Origin: Methylobacterium aquaticum
GTDB taxonomy: Bacteria; Pseudomonadota; Alphaproteobacteria; Rhizobiales; Beijerinckiaceae
DNA length: 64,000 nt
NCBI RefSeq assembly: GCF_016804325.1
Contig: NZ_CP043627.1
Location: 4,771,001-4,835,000 of the forward strand
Reading direction: 5' to 3'
In this document: positions 1 through 7,856 of the stretch, piece by piece
Layout of the letters: every line of letters starts with the position of its first letter
Numbering within the stretch: position 1 is the first letter of the stretch
Position numbers and translations under genes: made by a program
Notes under the pieces: generated by a model
Seen by the model: only the letters and a program-made list of their open reading frames with translations
Databases searched by the model: none
Told to the model about the DNA's origin: nothing

Positions 1-521
1 GGATCTGGGGCGCCTCGCCGAAGCAGGGCGACATCGTCGTCTTCAAGCTGCCCAAGGACAACGCGACCGACTACATCAAGCGGGTGATCGGCCTGCCGGG
101 TGACCGGATCCAGGTGATCGAGGGCGTGCTCAACATCAACGGCCGGCCGGTGAAGCGCGAGCGCATCGCCGATTACTCGACCACCGACGCCTTCGGCCAG
201 CCGACCCTGGTGCCGCAATACCGCGAGACCCTGCCCAACGGCGTCAGCCACGAGATCATCGAGCGCGACGGCGACCGCGGCCTGTGGGACAACACCCAGG
301 TCTACACCGTGCCGGCGAACCACTTCTTCATGATGGGCGACAACCGCGACAACTCCACCGATTCCCGCGATCTCGGCAATGTCGGCTACGTGCCCTACGA
401 GAACCTGATCGGCCGGGCCGAGGTGATCTTCTTCTCGATCGACGAGGGTGCGGCCGCCTGGCAGATCTGGAACTGGCCCTGGACGGTGCGCTGGAACCGG
501 ATCTTCAAGCCGATCCACTGA
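1..521 (+). CDS. lepB: Signal peptidase I, 5' end outside the window
   Basis: Membrane serine protease that removes Sec signal peptides on the periplasmic side of the inner membrane. The reading frame is open from the first bases, so the N-terminal anchor and the catalytic serine lie upstream of the window. Two family signatures are visible: KRVIGLPGD, which holds the general-base lysine of the Ser/Lys dyad, and GDNRDNSTDSR near the C-terminus. The C-terminal end looks complete. It is followed after 15 bases by rnc and era, the usual alphaproteobacterial order, which supports the assignment. An internal GTG at 84 is only an artificial start. Confidence 0.95.
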   Translation, partial: IWGASPKQGDIVVFKLPKDNATDYIKRVIGLPGDRIQVIEGVLNINGRPVKRERIADYSTTDAFGQPTLVPQYRETLPNGVSHEIIERDGDRGLWDNTQVYTVPANHFFMMGDNRDNSTDSRDLGNVGYVPYENLIGRAEVIFFSIDEGAAAWQIWNWPWTVRWNRIFKPIH

Positions 522-536
522 CGGGAGGTGACGAGC

Positions 537-1325
537 GTGAGCGACGCCGCGATGCCGCAGGCCGAGAAGCCGGTGCCTGATGCAGGCGACGCCCCGCCGC
601 GGCGCAAGCGCGGGATGCGGCGCCGGCCCGACCTCTCGGTGCTGGAGGAGCGCATCGGCCACCACTTCGCCGACCGCGACCTGCTGGTGCGGGCGCTCAC
701 CCATGTCAGCGCCACCAACGGGAAGGGCAGCTACCAGCGCCTCGAATTCCTCGGCGACCGGGTGCTCGGTCTGGCGGTGGCGGACGGCCTCTACAACGCG
801 TTGCCGGGTGCCGACGAGGGCGACCTGTCGCGGCGCCTGTCGAGCCTGGTGCGGCGCGAGAGCTGCGCCATGGTGGCCAATGCCTGGGAGGTCGGGCCGC
901 ACCTGAACCTCGGCGGCGGCGAGGTCCATGGCGGCGGGCGCCGCAACGCGGCGATCCTCGCCGATGTCTGCGAGGCGATCCTCGGCGCGGTCTTCCTCGA
1001 TGCCGGCTATGCCGCGGCCAAGGCGGTGATCGACCGGGCCTTCGAGGCCGACCGCCAGACCGAGGGGACGCGCAGCCGCGACCCGAAATCGGCGTTGCAG
1101 GAATGGGCGCAGGCGCAAGGCTGGCCGACGCCGACCTACGAGGTGGTGGAGCGGGCCGGGCCCGACCACGCGCCGCAATTTCGCATCGAGGCCCGGGTCA
1201 CCGGCGTCGCGCCCGGAATCGGCATCGGCGGCTCGAAGCGCTTGGCCGAGCAGACGGCCGCGCGCGACCTGCTGGTGCGCGAGGGGCTGTGGACCGGGAA
1301 CGAGCCCGGGGAGCAATCAGAATGA
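537..1325 (+). CDS. rnc: Ribonuclease III
   Basis: Double-strand-specific endoribonuclease that processes rRNA precursors and regulatory RNA duplexes. The N-terminal catalytic domain has the signature QRLEFLGDRVLGL (about residues 67-79) with its acidic metal ligands. A C-terminal dsRNA-binding domain starts near DPKSALQEWAQ. I chose the GTG at 537 because GGAGG at 524-528 lies 8 bases upstream; an in-frame GTG at 528 overlaps that ribosome binding site. A basic, proline-rich N-terminal stretch of about 30 residues precedes the domain. The stop codon overlaps the ATG of era (ATGA), indicating translational coupling. Confidence 0.95.
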   Translation: MSDAAMPQAEKPVPDAGDAPPRRKRGMRRRPDLSVLEERIGHHFADRDLLVRALTHVSATNGKGSYQRLEFLGDRVLGLAVADGLYNALPGADEGDLSRRLSSLVRRESCAMVANAWEVGPHLNLGGGEVHGGGRRNAAILADVCEAILGAVFLDAGYAAAKAVIDRAFEADRQTEGTRSRDPKSALQEWAQAQGWPTPTYEVVERAGPDHAPQFRIEARVTGVAPGIGIGGSKRLAEQTAARDLLVREGLWTGNEPGEQSE

Positions 1326-2296
1326 TCGACGACGACACCACACCCGGCTCCGAGGATGACGGCACGCTCCCGGGCGCTCCCGCCGACACCGCTCCCCCGA
1401 AGGACACCCGCGCGGGCTTCGTCGCCCTGATCGGGGTGCCGAATGCCGGCAAGTCGACCCTGCTCAACAGCCTCGTCGGCACCAAGGTGTCGATCGTCTC
1501 GCGCAAGGTGCAGACCACCCGGGCGCTCGTGCGCGGCATCGCCATGGAAGGGTCGGCGCAGATCGTCCTCGTCGACACGCCCGGCATCTTCGCGCCCAAG
1601 CGCCGCCTCGACCGGGCGATGGTGACCTCGGCCTGGAGCGGCGCGGCCGATGCCGACGCGGTCTGCCTGCTGATCGACGCCCGCAAGGGCGTGGACGAGG
1701 AGGTCGACGCGATCCTCAACCGGATGCCGGAGCTGAAGCGCCCGAAATACCTGGTGCTCAACAAGATCGACCTGATGCCCCGCGAGAAGTTGCTGGCGCT
1801 CGCCGCCGCGCTCCACGAGCGGGTTCAGTTCGAGCGCATCTTCATGATCTCGGCGCTCACCGGTGACGGGGTCGACGACCTGCGCCGCGAACTCGCCACC
1901 CGGATGCCCCCGAGCCCCTGGCTCTATCCCGAGGACCAGGTCTCCGACGCGCCCCTGCGGATGCTCGCCGCGGAGATCACCCGCGAAAAGATCTACGACC
2001 GGCTGCACGAGGAGCTGCCCTATTCCTCGACCGTCGAGACCGATCAGTGGCAGGTCCGGCCCGACGGTTCGGTGCGGATCGAGCAGACCATCTTCGTCGA
2101 GCGCGAGAGCCAGCGGAAGATCGTGCTCGGCAAGGGCGGCCAGACCATCAAGGCCATCGGCCAGGCCGCCCGGATCGACATCGCCGAGGCGGCGGAGGCC
2201 AAGGTCCACCTGTTCCTGTTCGTGAAGGTGCGGGAGAACTGGGCCGACGACCCGGAGCGCTACCGCGAGATGGGCCTGGAATTCCCGCGCGGCTGA
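1322..2296 (+). CDS. era: GTPase Era
   Basis: Essential GTPase that binds the 3' end of 16S rRNA and assists 30S subunit maturation. The G domain shows GVPNAGKST (P-loop, residues 38-46), DTPG (85-88) and NKID (147-150). The C-terminal KH domain has GKGGQTIKAIG at about 270-280. It is 324 residues long; the first 30 are an acidic, poorly conserved extension. Its ATG overlaps the rnc stop, and its own stop overlaps the start of the next gene (TGATG), so lepB-rnc-era and the following gene probably form one operon. RecO, often next after era in this group, is not here. Confidence 0.97.
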   Translation: MIDDDTTPGSEDDGTLPGAPADTAPPKDTRAGFVALIGVPNAGKSTLLNSLVGTKVSIVSRKVQTTRALVRGIAMEGSAQIVLVDTPGIFAPKRRLDRAMVTSAWSGAADADAVCLLIDARKGVDEEVDAILNRMPELKRPKYLVLNKIDLMPREKLLALAAALHERVQFERIFMISALTGDGVDDLRRELATRMPPSPWLYPEDQVSDAPLRMLAAEITREKIYDRLHEELPYSSTVETDQWQVRPDGSVRIEQTIFVERESQRKIVLGKGGQTIKAIGQAARIDIAEAAEAKVHLFLFVKVRENWADDPERYREMGLEFPRG

Positions 2297-3219
2297 TGAC
2301 CGATCCGATCTCCCCCCGTCCGGGCGTCTACGGACACCCGCCCGCCGAGCTCGCCGAGGTGCCGGAGGGCGCCGTCCAGCTCTCGCCGCTGGTGCCCGGC
2401 GGCACCGCCCTGGAGGAGCTGGCCCCCGGCTCGCTTCCCGGCCTGACCATGCTGGCCCCGCCCGGTACCCTGGAGCGGCGCCACGTCCTGGCGCTGGCCA
2501 TGCGCGCGCTCGCGCCCGGCGCGAGCCTCACCGTGCTCGCGCCGAAGGACCGGGGCGGGTCGCGGCTCGCCCGCGAATTGTCCGGCTTCGGCTGCCGCCT
2601 CGACGAGAGCGCCAAGAGCCACCACCGCATCGTCCGGACCGTGCGGCCCGACGCGCCGACCGGCCTCGACGAGGCGATCAGCGAGGGCGCGCCGCGGCGC
2701 GACGACGGTCTCGGCCTGTGGACGCAGCCCGGCATCTTCTCGTGGAACCGGATCGATCCCGGCACCGCCCTGCTGATCGAGACGATGCCGCCCCTGTCCG
2801 GGCGCGGCGCCGATCTCGGCTGCGGCCTCGGCATCCTCGCCCACGCCGTGCTCGCCTCGCCCAAGGTGACGGCGCTCGCCCTCGTCGACAACGACCGCCG
2901 GGCCGTCGAGGCGTCCCGGCGCAACGTCGACGATCCGCGCGTGACGGTGACATGGGCCGATGCCCGGGACGCCGGCGCGGTGCCGGAGCGCCTCGACTTC
3001 GTGGTGATGAACCCGCCCTTCCACGATGGCGGCGCCGAGGACCGGACCCTCGGCCAGGCCTTCATCCGCCGCGCCGCCGCCGCCTTGCGGCCGGGCGGGA
3101 CGCTGTGGCTCACCGCCAACACCCATCTGCCCTACGAGGCGACGCTGGGCGAGGTGTTCAAGGAGGTGACGCAGCGGGCGTCGGGCCACGGCTACAAGAT
3201 CCACGAGGCGCGCAAATGA
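2296..3219 (+). CDS. RsmC/RlmG-like class I rRNA methyltransferase
   Basis: SAM-dependent methyltransferase of 307 residues. It has an N-terminal degenerate methyltransferase-like half and a C-terminal catalytic half with DLGCGLGI (residues 173-180, SAM binding) and NPPF (239-242), the motif of enzymes that methylate exocyclic amines of guanine or adenine. This architecture fits RsmC or RlmG, which make m2G in 16S or 23S rRNA; the exact target cannot be told from sequence. The start ATG overlaps the era stop by one base. Sitting between era and a pseudouridine synthase, it belongs to a ribosome-maturation cluster. Confidence 0.8.
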   Translation: MTDPISPRPGVYGHPPAELAEVPEGAVQLSPLVPGGTALEELAPGSLPGLTMLAPPGTLERRHVLALAMRALAPGASLTVLAPKDRGGSRLARELSGFGCRLDESAKSHHRIVRTVRPDAPTGLDEAISEGAPRRDDGLGLWTQPGIFSWNRIDPGTALLIETMPPLSGRGADLGCGLGILAHAVLASPKVTALALVDNDRRAVEASRRNVDDPRVTVTWADARDAGAVPERLDFVVMNPPFHDGGAEDRTLGQAFIRRAAAALRPGGTLWLTANTHLPYEATLGEVFKEVTQRASGHGYKIHEARK

Positions 3220-3229
3220 GCCGCGAGCG

Positions 3230-3973
3230 ATGAGCGCGAAGGCGAAGGTGGCGTCGGTCCGGCTCGACCGGCTGCTGGCCAATCTCGGCTACGGCTCGCG
3301 CCGCGAGATCCAGATGCTGGCCCGCGCCGGCAAAGTGGTGCTCGACGGCGCCCCCTTGCGCGACGCCGACCAACGGATCGCCCTCGACCCGGACCTGCCG
3401 TCCCGCCTCACCGTCCAAGCTAAGTCCCTCGACCCGCTGCCGGGGCTCGCCCTGATGCTGCACAAGCCGCTCGGCGTCACCTGCTCGCACAAGGAGGCGG
3501 GCGCGCTGGTCTACAGCCTGCTGCCGCCGCGCTGGCGCCGCCGCGAGCCGCCGCTCTCGACGGTGGGCCGCCTCGACAAGGAGACCTCGGGGCTGCTTCT
3601 GCTGACCGATGACGGGGCGTTGCTGCACCGGATCATCTCGCCGAGGGCCAGCGTCTCGAAGCGCTACCAGGTGACGCTCGACCGCCCGTTGCGCGGCGAC
3701 GAGGATGCGATCTTCTCCTCCGGCACGCTGATGCTGGAGGGCGAGGAGAAGCCGCTGCTGCCGGTGACGCTGGAGGTCCATGGCCCGACGAGTGCTGCCG
3801 TGACCCTGATGGAAGGGCGCTACCACCAGGTCCGGCGGATGTTCGCGGCAGTCGGCAATCACGTCACGGCGCTGCACAGGGATCGGGTCGGGGCGCTGGA
3901 CCTGCCGGCGGACCTGGAGCCCGGGCAGTGCCGGGTGATGGGGGAGGGGGATGTGGCGCGGGTGTTCGCGTAG
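3230..3973 (+). CDS. RsuA-family pseudouridine synthase
   Basis: Isomerises a uridine in ribosomal RNA to pseudouridine. An S4 RNA-binding domain occupies about residues 10-60, and the catalytic domain carries GRLDKETSGLLLLT, with Asp116 as the expected nucleophile. At 247 residues it has the length of the RsuA/RluE/RluF group. It begins 10 bases after the methyltransferase stop and is co-directional, so it is probably the last gene of the era operon. The substrate (16S U516 or a 23S site) is not resolved. The family call is firm, the subfamily is not. Confidence 0.88.
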   Translation: MSAKAKVASVRLDRLLANLGYGSRREIQMLARAGKVVLDGAPLRDADQRIALDPDLPSRLTVQAKSLDPLPGLALMLHKPLGVTCSHKEAGALVYSLLPPRWRRREPPLSTVGRLDKETSGLLLLTDDGALLHRIISPRASVSKRYQVTLDRPLRGDEDAIFSSGTLMLEGEEKPLLPVTLEVHGPTSAAVTLMEGRYHQVRRMFAAVGNHVTALHRDRVGALDLPADLEPGQCRVMGEGDVARVFA

Positions 3974-3979
3974 GCTTCC

Positions 3980-4291
3980 TCAGATCCCCAGGCTCAAGTC
4001 CTTACGACCGTCCAGAACGGCGACGATCTGAACGGCATCGACGGGTTCGTCGTCCGTATCCGGCGTGATTTCGTAGAGGATAAGGTAGGGCGGATCCACG
4101 AGAACGCGTGCCGTTGGCCGGATATCAGGGCGCCTCGGCCCCATCTTGGGATGCTGTCGCAGCGTCTCGGCTCGCTGCTCGAGGCGATCGTAGAGGCGAT
4201 CGGCCGCGTCCGGATTGTGAATGCCGATCGCCAAATAGATATCGAGAAGAGCTTGTCGGGCCGATCTCGACCACGCGAAGCTAGAGATCAC
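3980..4291 (-). CDS. parE: ParE-type toxin (RelE/ParE superfamily)
   Basis: Small basic protein of 103 residues with the RelE/ParE fold pattern: an N-terminal WSRSARQALLDIYLAIG helix, a central helix with LRQHPKMGPRRPDIR, and a C-terminal YLILYEI strand followed by VQIVAVLDGRKD. ParE toxins poison DNA gyrase and RelE toxins cut mRNA at the ribosome; the sequence looks closer to ParE. The start overlaps the end of the antitoxin gene by 11 bases, the usual coupled antitoxin-first order. It ends 7 bases from the 3' end of the convergent pseudouridine synthase gene. Confidence 0.85.
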   Translation of the reverse strand: MISSFAWSRSARQALLDIYLAIGIHNPDAADRLYDRLEQRAETLRQHPKMGPRRPDIRPTARVLVDPPYLILYEITPDTDDEPVDAVQIVAVLDGRKDLSLGI

Positions 4292-4565
4292 GATCGTCGT
4301 TCAGTTCGGCAAGGCGCTGACGGGCTTCTTGACGTAACACCTTGAAATCGACCTCTCCGGCCGATCCACTGGCCTTGCCTGCTTCCCAAGCCTGTTGCAT
4401 CCGCTCGAGGTCGTTGGCGCGCATTTGCCGGCGGTCCGACCACAGGCGGACGGCATCGCGAACCGCCTCGCTCGTCGTCGCATATTCTCCCGCCTCGACG
4501 GCGGCGCGGATCTGCGCCGCCATCGGCTCGGGAAAGACGACCGTCATACGCTCGATCTGCGCCAT
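4281..4565 (-). CDS. parD: ParD-type ribbon-helix-helix antitoxin
   Basis: A 94-residue protein whose N-terminal half fits a ribbon-helix-helix DNA-binding domain (TVVFPEPMAAQIRAAVEAG then TTSEAVRDAVRLW), typical of ParD antitoxins and CopG-like repressors. The charged C-terminal half would wrap the toxin. Family members bind their own promoter with the toxin as co-repressor. A good start is the ATG at 4565. It is the first gene of the pair with parE. The pair is inserted between core genes and is probably mobile in origin. Confidence 0.85.
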   Translation of the reverse strand: MAQIERMTVVFPEPMAAQIRAAVEAGEYATTSEAVRDAVRLWSDRRQMRANDLERMQQAWEAGKASGSAGEVDFKVLRQEARQRLAELNDDRDL

Positions 4566-4590
4566 GGCATCCTCAACGGCTCACTCACAT

Positions 4591-4624
4591 GATTTCCGAC
4601 TGACCGCTCCGCGATGCGGAAATC
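4591..4624. repeat. 8-bp inverted repeat upstream of parD
   Basis: GATTTCCG at 4591-4598 is repeated inverted as CGGAAATC at 4617-4624, with an 18-base spacer. It lies 26 bases upstream of the parD start and could be an operator for ParD autoregulation. This is inferred only from position and symmetry. The rest of 4566-4843 shows no gene. A second small dyad, GTCAT-ccat-ATGAC at 4806-4819, precedes the cyclase gene. Confidence 0.3.
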
Positions 4625-4843
4625 GGCTTCGCTCAAACGCCGCGCAGGCTCGTGGCACGAATTTATCATACTTGTTCATACCCGACGAGACCGTCCAGGC
4701 ATTGGAACCCCCTGTTCGCGACGTCGCCTCGTGTGCTGCCGCACGACGCCCGTCCGCCCGTCGCTGCCAAGTCCCTGTTCATCATTGTATGGCCGTTATT
4801 ACTCGGTCATCCATATGACATCGTTCCCGAGCCGAGGAAGACG

Positions 4844-5974
4844 ATGTCGTATGGCGCCGCGACCTTCTGGATCATCATCGCGGCCGTGAGTGCCTCGTTC
4901 GGTGCCCTGCATGGCTTCCTGTTCGCCGACGGCCCGACGGTCGCGGGCATCCTCTACGGGGCCTGCATCGGCCTCCTCACCATCGCGTATGAGCGCGGCG
5001 TCTTCCTTGCCGGCTACACCGAGCGCCTGCGCCGGCTGCCCACACTGGCCTATTTCGCGGCCGCCGAGGTCAGCCTGGTGCTCGTCATCGTCATCGGCAT
5101 GGCGCTGACCGGCTTGTGTCTCTGGACGCTCGGCATCGTCGACAAGCCCCTGACGGAAGCCGTCACGCCGAAGCTCTCCACCATTCCGTTCGCGCTGGCG
5201 ATGTCGGCGATCATCGTCGCGGTCCTGCGCGTCCGCGACCTGATCGGCGGCGAGACCTTCGTCAACCTCATCCTCGGGCGCTACCACCGACCGGTCCGGG
5301 AGGAGCGCGTCTTCCTGTTCCTCGATCTCGCCGGCTCGACGGCATACGCGGAGCGGCACGGCGATGTCGCCGCCCAGGAACTGCTGACGGCGGTGTTCTC
5401 GACCATCGCCGAGCCGGTGCGCCGGTATTGCGGCCAGGTCGACGACTATATCGGCGATCAGGTGATCGTCTCCTGGCCGCTCGCGCGCGGCGTCGCGCAG
5501 GCGCGGTGCGTCGCCTGCGTCTTCGCGATCCGTCATGCCCTCGAAGCCGATCGGGAGCGCTGGCTCGCGCGCTTCGGCCTGGTGCCCGAGTTGCGCGCGG
5601 CCCTGCACGGCGGCAGCGTGGTGACGGCGGAGGTCGGCGTCGACCGGCACAAGATCGCGTATTTCGGCGACGTCATGAACGCGACCGCCCGGCTCGAGGG
5701 CTTGTGCCGTGAGACCCGGCGGGACGTGCTGATCTCGGAGGCGGTTCTCGCCCGGCTGCCGGCGCTCCCCGAGGGCATCGCGGCGGAAGCGCTCGGCGCG
5801 TATCAGTTGCGAGGGCGAAGCGAGACGATGATCGTGCATGCGCTCGCGGGCGGGCGCAAGCCGCGCATCGTCGGCGCGCCCGCGGCAATCGAGGCCGACC
5901 GCCGGATGATGGGCCTCCGCGGCTCCGCGCGGCCGAGGGTCGTCGTTTCCCGATCGGTCGGCCTCGGCCGATAG
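4844..5974 (+). CDS. Membrane-anchored class III adenylate/guanylate cyclase
   Basis: Makes a cyclic nucleotide second messenger from ATP or GTP. The first ~130 residues contain four hydrophobic segments (about 8-28, 33-50, 74-98, 113-130). The C-terminal cytoplasmic catalytic domain begins near 150: FLFLDLAGST (metal Asp161), YIGDQVIVSW (metal Asp205) and HKIAYFGDVMNATARLE (about 269-285), so the catalytic residues are present. I chose the ATG at 4844 because it has GAGGAAG 3-9 bases upstream and starts just before the first membrane helix; the frame is open further upstream. It has no obvious partner. Substrate preference is not decided, and the signal sensed is unknown. Confidence 0.85.
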   Translation: MSYGAATFWIIIAAVSASFGALHGFLFADGPTVAGILYGACIGLLTIAYERGVFLAGYTERLRRLPTLAYFAAAEVSLVLVIVIGMALTGLCLWTLGIVDKPLTEAVTPKLSTIPFALAMSAIIVAVLRVRDLIGGETFVNLILGRYHRPVREERVFLFLDLAGSTAYAERHGDVAAQELLTAVFSTIAEPVRRYCGQVDDYIGDQVIVSWPLARGVAQARCVACVFAIRHALEADRERWLARFGLVPELRAALHGGSVVTAEVGVDRHKIAYFGDVMNATARLEGLCRETRRDVLISEAVLARLPALPEGIAAEALGAYQLRGRSETMIVHALAGGRKPRIVGAPAAIEADRRMMGLRGSARPRVVVSRSVGLGR

Positions 5975-5990
5975 GGCGATCGGGGCCACC

Positions 5991-7625
5991 CTATCCGAGC
6001 GTCGTCAGATCCTGAAACCAGTGCTGCGCCTGGGTGTACCCCTTCACCTTCCCCGACAGCGCGTGCGGGTTGGTGTCGTGCACCACCCAGACCTGCACCG
6101 CGTCATCCACCACGATCTCGTGGATGCGCGCCAGCATCCGGTCCTGCTCGGCCGGGTCGAAGCTCGCCCGCACCGCGTCGCAGAGCTTATCCACCTCCGG
6201 GTTGCGGTAGTGGCTCCAGTTCACGCCTGTCGGGGCGACCTGCTTCGAATCGTAGAAGCGCAGGATAGCGTAGAGCGGGTCCGAGGTGACGTAGGCGATG
6301 TTGCTGCCGGTGACGCCCTTCAGCGACGGATCGGCGGCGCCCTGGCGCCAGGCGGTGTAGGCCACTTCCAGCTCCACCGCCCGGAACTCGACCGCGATCC
6401 CGACCTCGGCCCAGGATTGCTGCACGAACTCGTTGATCGGCAGCGACAGCATCTGCCCCGAGCCGCCGGTCGGGATGATGAAGGTCGTCCGCAGCGGGTT
6501 CTGGGGCGAGTAACCCGCCTCACCCACCAGCTTCCGGGCCGCATCCACATCGTACCCGATCTTGAAGCCCGGCTTGCCGAACCACGGGCTCGACGGCTGC
6601 ACCTGCCCCACGGCCGGGGTCGCGAGCCCGCCCATCAGGGCGGCGACGCCGTCGCGGTCGATGGCGAGGTTGGCGGCCTTGCGCAGGCGCAGGTCGCGCC
6701 ACGGGCTGCCCTCCAGCATCGACAGGTGGTAGTTCCAGACATGCGGCGTGTCGTTGCCGGTCACCCGCATCCCGGCACCCTTGAGCCGCGGCACCGCGTC
6801 GGGGGCGGGCAATTCGATCAGGTCGGCATTGCCGGAGAGCAGGGCATTGGCCCGCGCCAGGTCCTCCGGGATGCACGCCAGCGTCAGCTTGGCGAGACGC
6901 GGCCTGCGCTTGGGGTTCCAGTAGGTCTCGTTCGGCACCAGGTCCAGGCGCACCCGCGGCACCAGGGCGGCGAGGCGATAGGGGCCGGTGCCGGAGGGCT
7001 GGAAGGCGAACTTCGTCCAGTCGCGCCCGACCGCCTCGTATTGCGCCGGCGACGAGATCAGGAACCACAGCATCTGGTAGGGGAACAGGGCGTCGACCGC
7101 CTTGGTGGTGACCTGGACGGTCATGGGGTCGAGCTTCTTGTAGGAGGTGACCGAGGGCAGGCGCGGGCGCACCTGCGAGGCCTGGCGCTGGTCGTAATGC
7201 GGTGCCTTCGCGTCGAGCACCTTGTCGAAGTTCCAGACCACCGCGTCGGCATCGAAGGCCGAGCCGTCGTGGAACGTCACCCCCTCGCGCAGGCGGAAGA
7301 TCCAGTTGCGGCGGTCGGCCGGATCGCTCTCCCAGGCGGTCGCGAGCCCCGGCACCAGCTTGCCCGGCCGGTCGGCGACGTCGAGTTCCCAGGCGACCAG
7401 GGGATCGTAGAGGGTGAGCCCGGTGAACTGGTAGCCGCCCGCGCCCCGGTCCGGCTGGCCGGTGGTGAGCGGCAGGTCGAACAGCGAGATGCCGTAGGTC
7501 AGGTGGCCGGCAGCCTTCGCCCCGGACGTCGCCCCTTGCGCCAGGACCGTGCCGGTGGGTCCGAGCGCCGCGAGGGCGGAGGCTCCGGCGAGCATCTGGC
7601 GGCGCGAGAGGGAAATGCGGCTCAT
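5991..7625 (-). CDS. ABC transporter substrate-binding protein, family 5 (peptide/nickel type)
   Basis: Periplasmic solute-binding protein of 544 residues in the family of DppA/OppA/NikA. The start at 7625 gives a twin-arginine-like signal, SLSRRQMLAGASALAALG, ending near AQG; the frame is open upstream but that extension consists of a short tandem repeat and is unlikely to be translated. SBP_bac_5 features are visible, such as YGISLFDLPL, the FRLREGVTFHDG block and ANLAIDRDGVAALM. No permease or ATPase gene is next to it, so it is an orphan component. It is divergent from ahcY and shares the upstream region with the candidate operator. The ligand is unknown. Confidence 0.85.
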   Translation of the reverse strand: MSRISLSRRQMLAGASALAALGPTGTVLAQGATSGAKAAGHLTYGISLFDLPLTTGQPDRGAGGYQFTGLTLYDPLVAWELDVADRPGKLVPGLATAWESDPADRRNWIFRLREGVTFHDGSAFDADAVVWNFDKVLDAKAPHYDQRQASQVRPRLPSVTSYKKLDPMTVQVTTKAVDALFPYQMLWFLISSPAQYEAVGRDWTKFAFQPSGTGPYRLAALVPRVRLDLVPNETYWNPKRRPRLAKLTLACIPEDLARANALLSGNADLIELPAPDAVPRLKGAGMRVTGNDTPHVWNYHLSMLEGSPWRDLRLRKAANLAIDRDGVAALMGGLATPAVGQVQPSSPWFGKPGFKIGYDVDAARKLVGEAGYSPQNPLRTTFIIPTGGSGQMLSLPINEFVQQSWAEVGIAVEFRAVELEVAYTAWRQGAADPSLKGVTGSNIAYVTSDPLYAILRFYDSKQVAPTGVNWSHYRNPEVDKLCDAVRASFDPAEQDRMLARIHEIVVDDAVQVWVVHDTNPHALSGKVKGYTQAQHWFQDLTTLG

Positions 7626-7682
7626 CGATGGACCTCGGCTGGCGCGCGGCCCGACCGGCCGCCGCGTGACGTGCCTGACGTC

Positions 7683-7729
7683 TGCAAGAGGCATGCAAGT
7701 GCAAGGGGCATGTGCAAGAGGCATGCAAG
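7683..7729. repeat. Short tandem repeat, TGCAAGRGGCATG units
   Basis: TGCAAGAGGCATGCAAG occurs at 7683-7699 and again at 7713-7729. A variant, TGCAAGGGGCATG, lies between them at 7700-7712. The array sits 58-104 bases upstream of the start of the solute-binding protein gene, in its leader or promoter. It could be an iterated protein-binding site or a slippage product; the sequence alone does not decide. Confidence 0.7.
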
Positions 7730-7769
7730 CGCGGCCGGGATGGCCGCCCACCACCTTCGAACCGGTCGC

Positions 7770-7785
7770 ATAAAGACATCTTTAT
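7770..7785. promoter_or_regulatory. Candidate SahR-type operator upstream of ahcY
   Basis: ATAAAGA-CA-TCTTTAT is a perfect 7-bp inverted repeat with a two-base spacer, 72 bases upstream of the ahcY start. ArsR-family regulators of the SahR group are known to control ahcY and other SAM-cycle genes in Proteobacteria and respond to S-adenosylhomocysteine; as far as I recall, AT-rich palindromes of this kind are their sites in alphaproteobacteria. Being in a divergent spacer, it could also affect the solute-binding protein gene. Confidence 0.55.
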
Positions 7786-7805
7786 ATCTTGATTGCCTCC
7801 CCGCC

Positions 7806-7827
7806 GGGGGGCTGCTATAGGCCCCCC
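7806..7827. promoter_or_regulatory. G6C/GC6 hairpin with a -10-like loop before ahcY
   Basis: GGGGGGC at 7806-7812 can pair with GCCCCCC at 7821-7827 around the loop TGCTATAG. The loop resembles an alphaproteobacterial -10 element, with TTGATT (7789-7794) as a poorly spaced -35. It ends 29 bases before the ahcY ATG. Whether it acts as DNA or as leader RNA is not known. Confidence 0.35.
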
Positions 7828-7856
7828 CAGAACCGGCCGACACGGGAGACCGACCA

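Noticed and set aside
7626..7754. Longer N-terminus for the family 5 binding protein, starting at 7754
   Set aside because: The extension is encoded by the short tandem repeat and would bury the twin-arginine signal 50 residues inside the protein.
7786..7856. SAH or SAM riboswitch in the ahcY leader
   Set aside because: The leader after the candidate operator is only about 70 bases and is dominated by one simple GC hairpin; I could not match the pseudoknot layout of known SAH or SAM-II/SAM-SAH riboswitches.
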